Shown piece by piece: positions 61,324 through 64,000 of a stretch of 64,000 nucleotides of DNA. Both the position numbers and the translations under genes were made by a program. Source of the stretch: Stromatinia cepivora (Eukaryota; Ascomycota; Leotiomycetes; Helotiales; Sclerotiniaceae). Location: assembly GCA_014898415.1 (NCBI GenBank), contig RCTD01000004.1, forward strand, positions 1,115,001 through 1,179,000, read 5' to 3'. The notes beneath the pieces are model-generated. The model was not told the DNA's origin. It was given only the letters and a program-made list of their open reading frames with translations, and searched no databases. Position 1 is the first letter of the stretch. Every line of letters starts with the position of its first letter.

Positions 61324-62985
61324 TTACCGAGAACGACCCTTTTTCTTTGGCTGTTCCGTCTCCTCTCCTTTTCTCTTCGCGTTCGTCGTCGTTCCCCCTT
61401 GTGAAGACACAAGCCTCATACGATGGTTGTCACCAGAAAAGGTAGTTGCTTCTTGCATAGCTGCTCGCAACACTTTCTTCTCTCCGGAACGTACTTGAAT
61501 TGCCATGGCGGTTCGAACCGCAAGATTCCCATTCTTGAGTAGATCTTCATCCTCCTCAAGAGTAGTTAAATACTCTTTCTCTCTCGCTTGCAACAAAGTT
61601 GCCAGGACCTGGCCCGCGAGCTCTGTTGTAAGTTTGGAACGGCTGGGTAGGCTGCTCTCTGAATCCGAGATAGCTTTAAGATGACTTTCGTCAACAAGCA
61701 AGAGATACAGAAATGCTAATAGTTCGTCTGGTATACTTGGCTCATCCGGACTAGAGTGGACAAGATCAAAAGAGTCTTCATAGACGCCTTCTCGTTCAGC
61801 CAACTCAAGCCGTGTCTTTAAACCGTCTTGCGTGAGCTTTTGCAAACATGGGTGAACCTTGCCATTCCGGAACAGAGAAACAATGAGCTCCGCTGAGATC
61901 TCAGCGACATCATATGCAGAGTATCCATCTGTGACATATCCATATCTCCTAAGAAGGTCGGACCTAGGGAGCTGGCCATAACTAAACGTCCTCCTGTCAG
62001 TGAACCACAATCGCGGCTGAAAATGGGGCTGAATAAAAGACGAACTCGTTGAATATTTCTTCTCCTTTGCCAATAGGTTTGATTGCTCTCATCTCTAGCT
62101 CCTCGTTATCGCAGATCAAGCGGGCATTGTTCCTGTCTGCGTCCGCGTTGAGCATATCGGCCAACGGAATCATAGATAATATAGTTTTCTCATCTTCACC
62201 ATCATCGGAAACCAGGTCGTCTCCAGCTTCGTCTCCTTTGCCACCGGAGGTTGGAGCATCGGAGGGATCTGGTATGTCGAATGCGTAGGCCATGATAACA
62301 GAAGCTACTTTGTGACACATCTCCGTGCTAGAGTGCTTTAAGCCTTGCGGGGCTATGTAAGATTTGAACATATCTTCTGCATCCTTTTTTCCGATTTTCT
62401 TCACTACTGCACTGGCTTGCAGTTCCGCGAGCTCGCTGTCCGACCAAAACACCAAGCTATCCAGTCGCTCTGGTAGTACCGCAAGGTACGGAGCCCACTT
62501 AGAGTTGTCTATTTGTGCTTCCGCCATAAGTATCGAGGTAAGCGCCTAGAGTCCAGTCAGCGATGACCTCCGAACCTCATCGAGAGCACCTGTAACTACT
62601 TACTAGCCAACTCGGCATCTTCTCAAAAAATCGTCTTGAGATGGGGAGAGGATTCACGTTCTGAGCATTCAGAACGGCATTGCGGGGAATGCTGAAAATG
62701 ATCTCGTCATCATCAATGTCTTCTGTGGCCACTGTATTATCAGTCAGCGAGAAATCCTCTGTGGATAGCATTTGAAAGAACGACGGAAGGCAAACGGCAG
62801 CTTTCTAGTCAAGCTAGTACTCCATAGTAGGAGAAGGTAAAGAAAAGAAAATCCATACCGACACCTCGCCCTCGTCCTTCTTGACGGAGGTCAACCAATG
62901 CCATCTTTGGATTGGTCCGGATACCCATTTCTTTGAGCCATGATGAGAATGTTGCCGTTCTAGCTTGGAAATCGTCAACCTCCAT
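61324..62985 (-). CDS. RKM4: SET-domain protein, Rkm4-like ribosomal lysine methyltransferase
   Basis: Rkm4 (SETD6 group) methylates a lysine of large-subunit protein eL42 in yeast. The model is complement(join(61324..61981, 62046..62545, 62604..62731, 62859..62985)), 470 aa. Introns are 127, 58 and 64 nt; the last has donor GTTCGT, a CTGAC branch and acceptor TTTAG and restores IFNDYGQLPRSDLLRRYGY. The split SET domain shows GRGVVATEDIDDDEIIFSIP at the start, the insert iSET region (APYLAVLPERLDSLVFW), SMIPLADMLNADADRNNARL and the closing NDYG motif. The Rubisco LSMT-like substrate-binding domain follows (about residues 310-420). The C-terminus is basic (KRKGEETEQPKKKGRSR), like a nuclear localisation signal. 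The exact target is inferred from the family. Confidence 0.9.
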
Positions 62986-63495
62986 ATCTCCGGTACGTTA
63001 TATTCTGTTGTCAAAGAGATAATATGCGTGGTTGTGTGTAATGTAGTATCAGGATTGGCACAAGCAATAGTCAGTACAGTAATTTCTAAACTCGTACCAA
63101 AGCGACGGTGTCGCTAAAATAAACCGAGCAAATCAAGGGGCCCTAATCCAAATGGGGACATTATATGGGGCATTGAAAGGTCGGCAGGAAAAATTTCGCA
63201 CTCTCATGAAGATAGCAGTGGGATTGAAAAGGGCTTGTTATCATTTATTCCATTAATATTATAAATTGTGCACATTTTAGACCATTTTAGATGTTGGTTG
63301 TCAATTTAAATGGAATAATGAGGTTATTTTCTCTTGCCATTGCGGTAATTCTTTTCAGCATAATCCTTATCGATTAGTTGTGACATTCAGCCTTGTCTAA
63401 TTTTAGCGGCAAAGGGCATTGATCCTATTTCCATTGTCCACCCCTCCTTGATTTCTTATATCTTGTTGCTAAAATATCATATCTCCGTTGCCAAA
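62986..63495. promoter_or_regulatory. Divergent promoter region, SET gene / KAE1
   Basis: 510 bp between divergent start codons of two translation-related genes. No element was identified. Confidence 0.45.
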
Positions 63496-64000
63496 ATGAT
63501 TGCTATAGGACTGGAAGGTAGTGCTAACAAATTGGGCGTTGGTGTCATATCACATCCCTCTAAAGGCAAACCAGCTAAAATTCTTTCCAACATTCGACAT
63601 ACCTTTGTCTCGCCTCCAGGTGAAGGCTTTCTACCGAAAGATACTGCGAAGCATCATCGATCATGGGTTATAAAACTTGTGAAGCAAGCTATGGCACAAG
63701 CTGGAGTGAAGGTCTCTGATATCGACTGCATATGTTATACAAAAGGCCCTGGCATGGGTGCGCCTCTGCAGAGTGTGGCTATCGCAGCGCGAATGCTTTC
63801 GCTGTTGTGGGGTAAAGAGTTGGTAGGGGTGAATCATTGTGTCGGACACATAGAAATGGGTCGAGAGATTACTGGGGCACAGAATCCGGTCGTTCTATAC
63901 GTCAGTGGAGGAAATACCCAAGTGATTGCATATGCAGAGCAACGATATCGAATTTTCGGAGAGGCGCTAGATATTGCAGTTGGTAATTGTTTGGATCGTT
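63496..64000 (+). CDS. KAE1: tRNA threonylcarbamoyltransferase Kae1 (KEOPS), 5' part
   Basis: Kae1 makes N6-threonylcarbamoyladenosine at position 37 of ANN-decoding tRNAs as the catalytic subunit of KEOPS. The first 168 codons are present; the gene runs off the window end. The frame begins [17 protein letters not shown], the ASKHA phosphate-1 motif of the family, with the cytosolic KEOPS type of N-terminus (no presequence). The metal-binding motif [11 protein letters not shown] places His114 and His118. [27 protein letters not shown] and [15 protein letters not shown] are further signatures. It starts inside AAAATGATTG and no intron is needed in the visible part. Confidence 0.95.
   Translation, partial: MIAIGLEGSANKLGVGVISHPSKGKPAKILSNIRHTFVSPPGEGFLPKDTAKHHRSWVIKLVKQAMAQAGVKVSDIDCICYTKGPGMGAPLQSVAIAARMLSLLWGKELVGVNHCVGHIEMGREITGAQNPVVLYVSGGNTQVIAYAEQRYRIFGEALDIAVGNCLDR

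Overview
The window is nuclear DNA from a filamentous ascomycete. Genes carry short introns (about 41-130 nt, one of 219 nt) with GT..AG borders and CTAAC/CTGAC-type branch points. The gene set is typical of Pezizomycotina (Atg15 with Cys/Trp modules, EPL1, calcineurin B, uS9m, Rkm4-like SET protein), DNA is AT-leaning, and a degenerate Fot1/pogo-like element is present. Sequence flavour suggests Leotiomycetes (Botrytis/Sclerotinia-like), but that assignment is from memory of the family and was not searched. Nothing bacterial or viral was seen.

Layout. 0.7-6.0 kb: atg15 (minus) and a VPS9-domain Rab GEF (plus), both membrane-traffic functions, diverging from one promoter region. 6.0-15.7 kb: gene-poor, with a 1,094-bp TIR element (8035-9128, TA target duplication). 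15.7-16.6 kb: an acidic conserved-looking protein of unknown function, isolated by long non-coding flanks. 22.9-24.8 kb: a large ketopantoate-reductase-like, probably mitochondrial protein. 26.6-33.6 kb: two paralogous cysteine-rich single-pass membrane proteins, with a 38-copy heptamer minisatellite and a broken AA9 monooxygenase relic between them. 34.4-35.3 kb: a disabled gene. 35.4-41.1 kb: a compact housekeeping block of two divergent pairs (RRP36 with a NIF-domain protein; eEF1B-gamma with mitochondrial uS9m), all serving ribosome production or translation except the NIF protein. 44.2-45.4 kb: a Gln-rich protein of unknown function. 45.4-57.4 kb: a second gene-poor block, containing tRNA-Thr(AGU) with a 7-nt intron and one weak gene candidate. 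57.4-64 kb: calcineurin B, EPL1 (NuA4), Rkm4-like SET methyltransferase, and the 5' part of KAE1.

Exon structures were derived by hand from splice signals, reading phase and family knowledge; every multi-exon model below closes in frame. The most interesting unexplained item is the pair of receptor-like proteins at 26.6-33.6 kb: they share 12 ectodomain cysteines and one exactly conserved intron position but match no family I can name.
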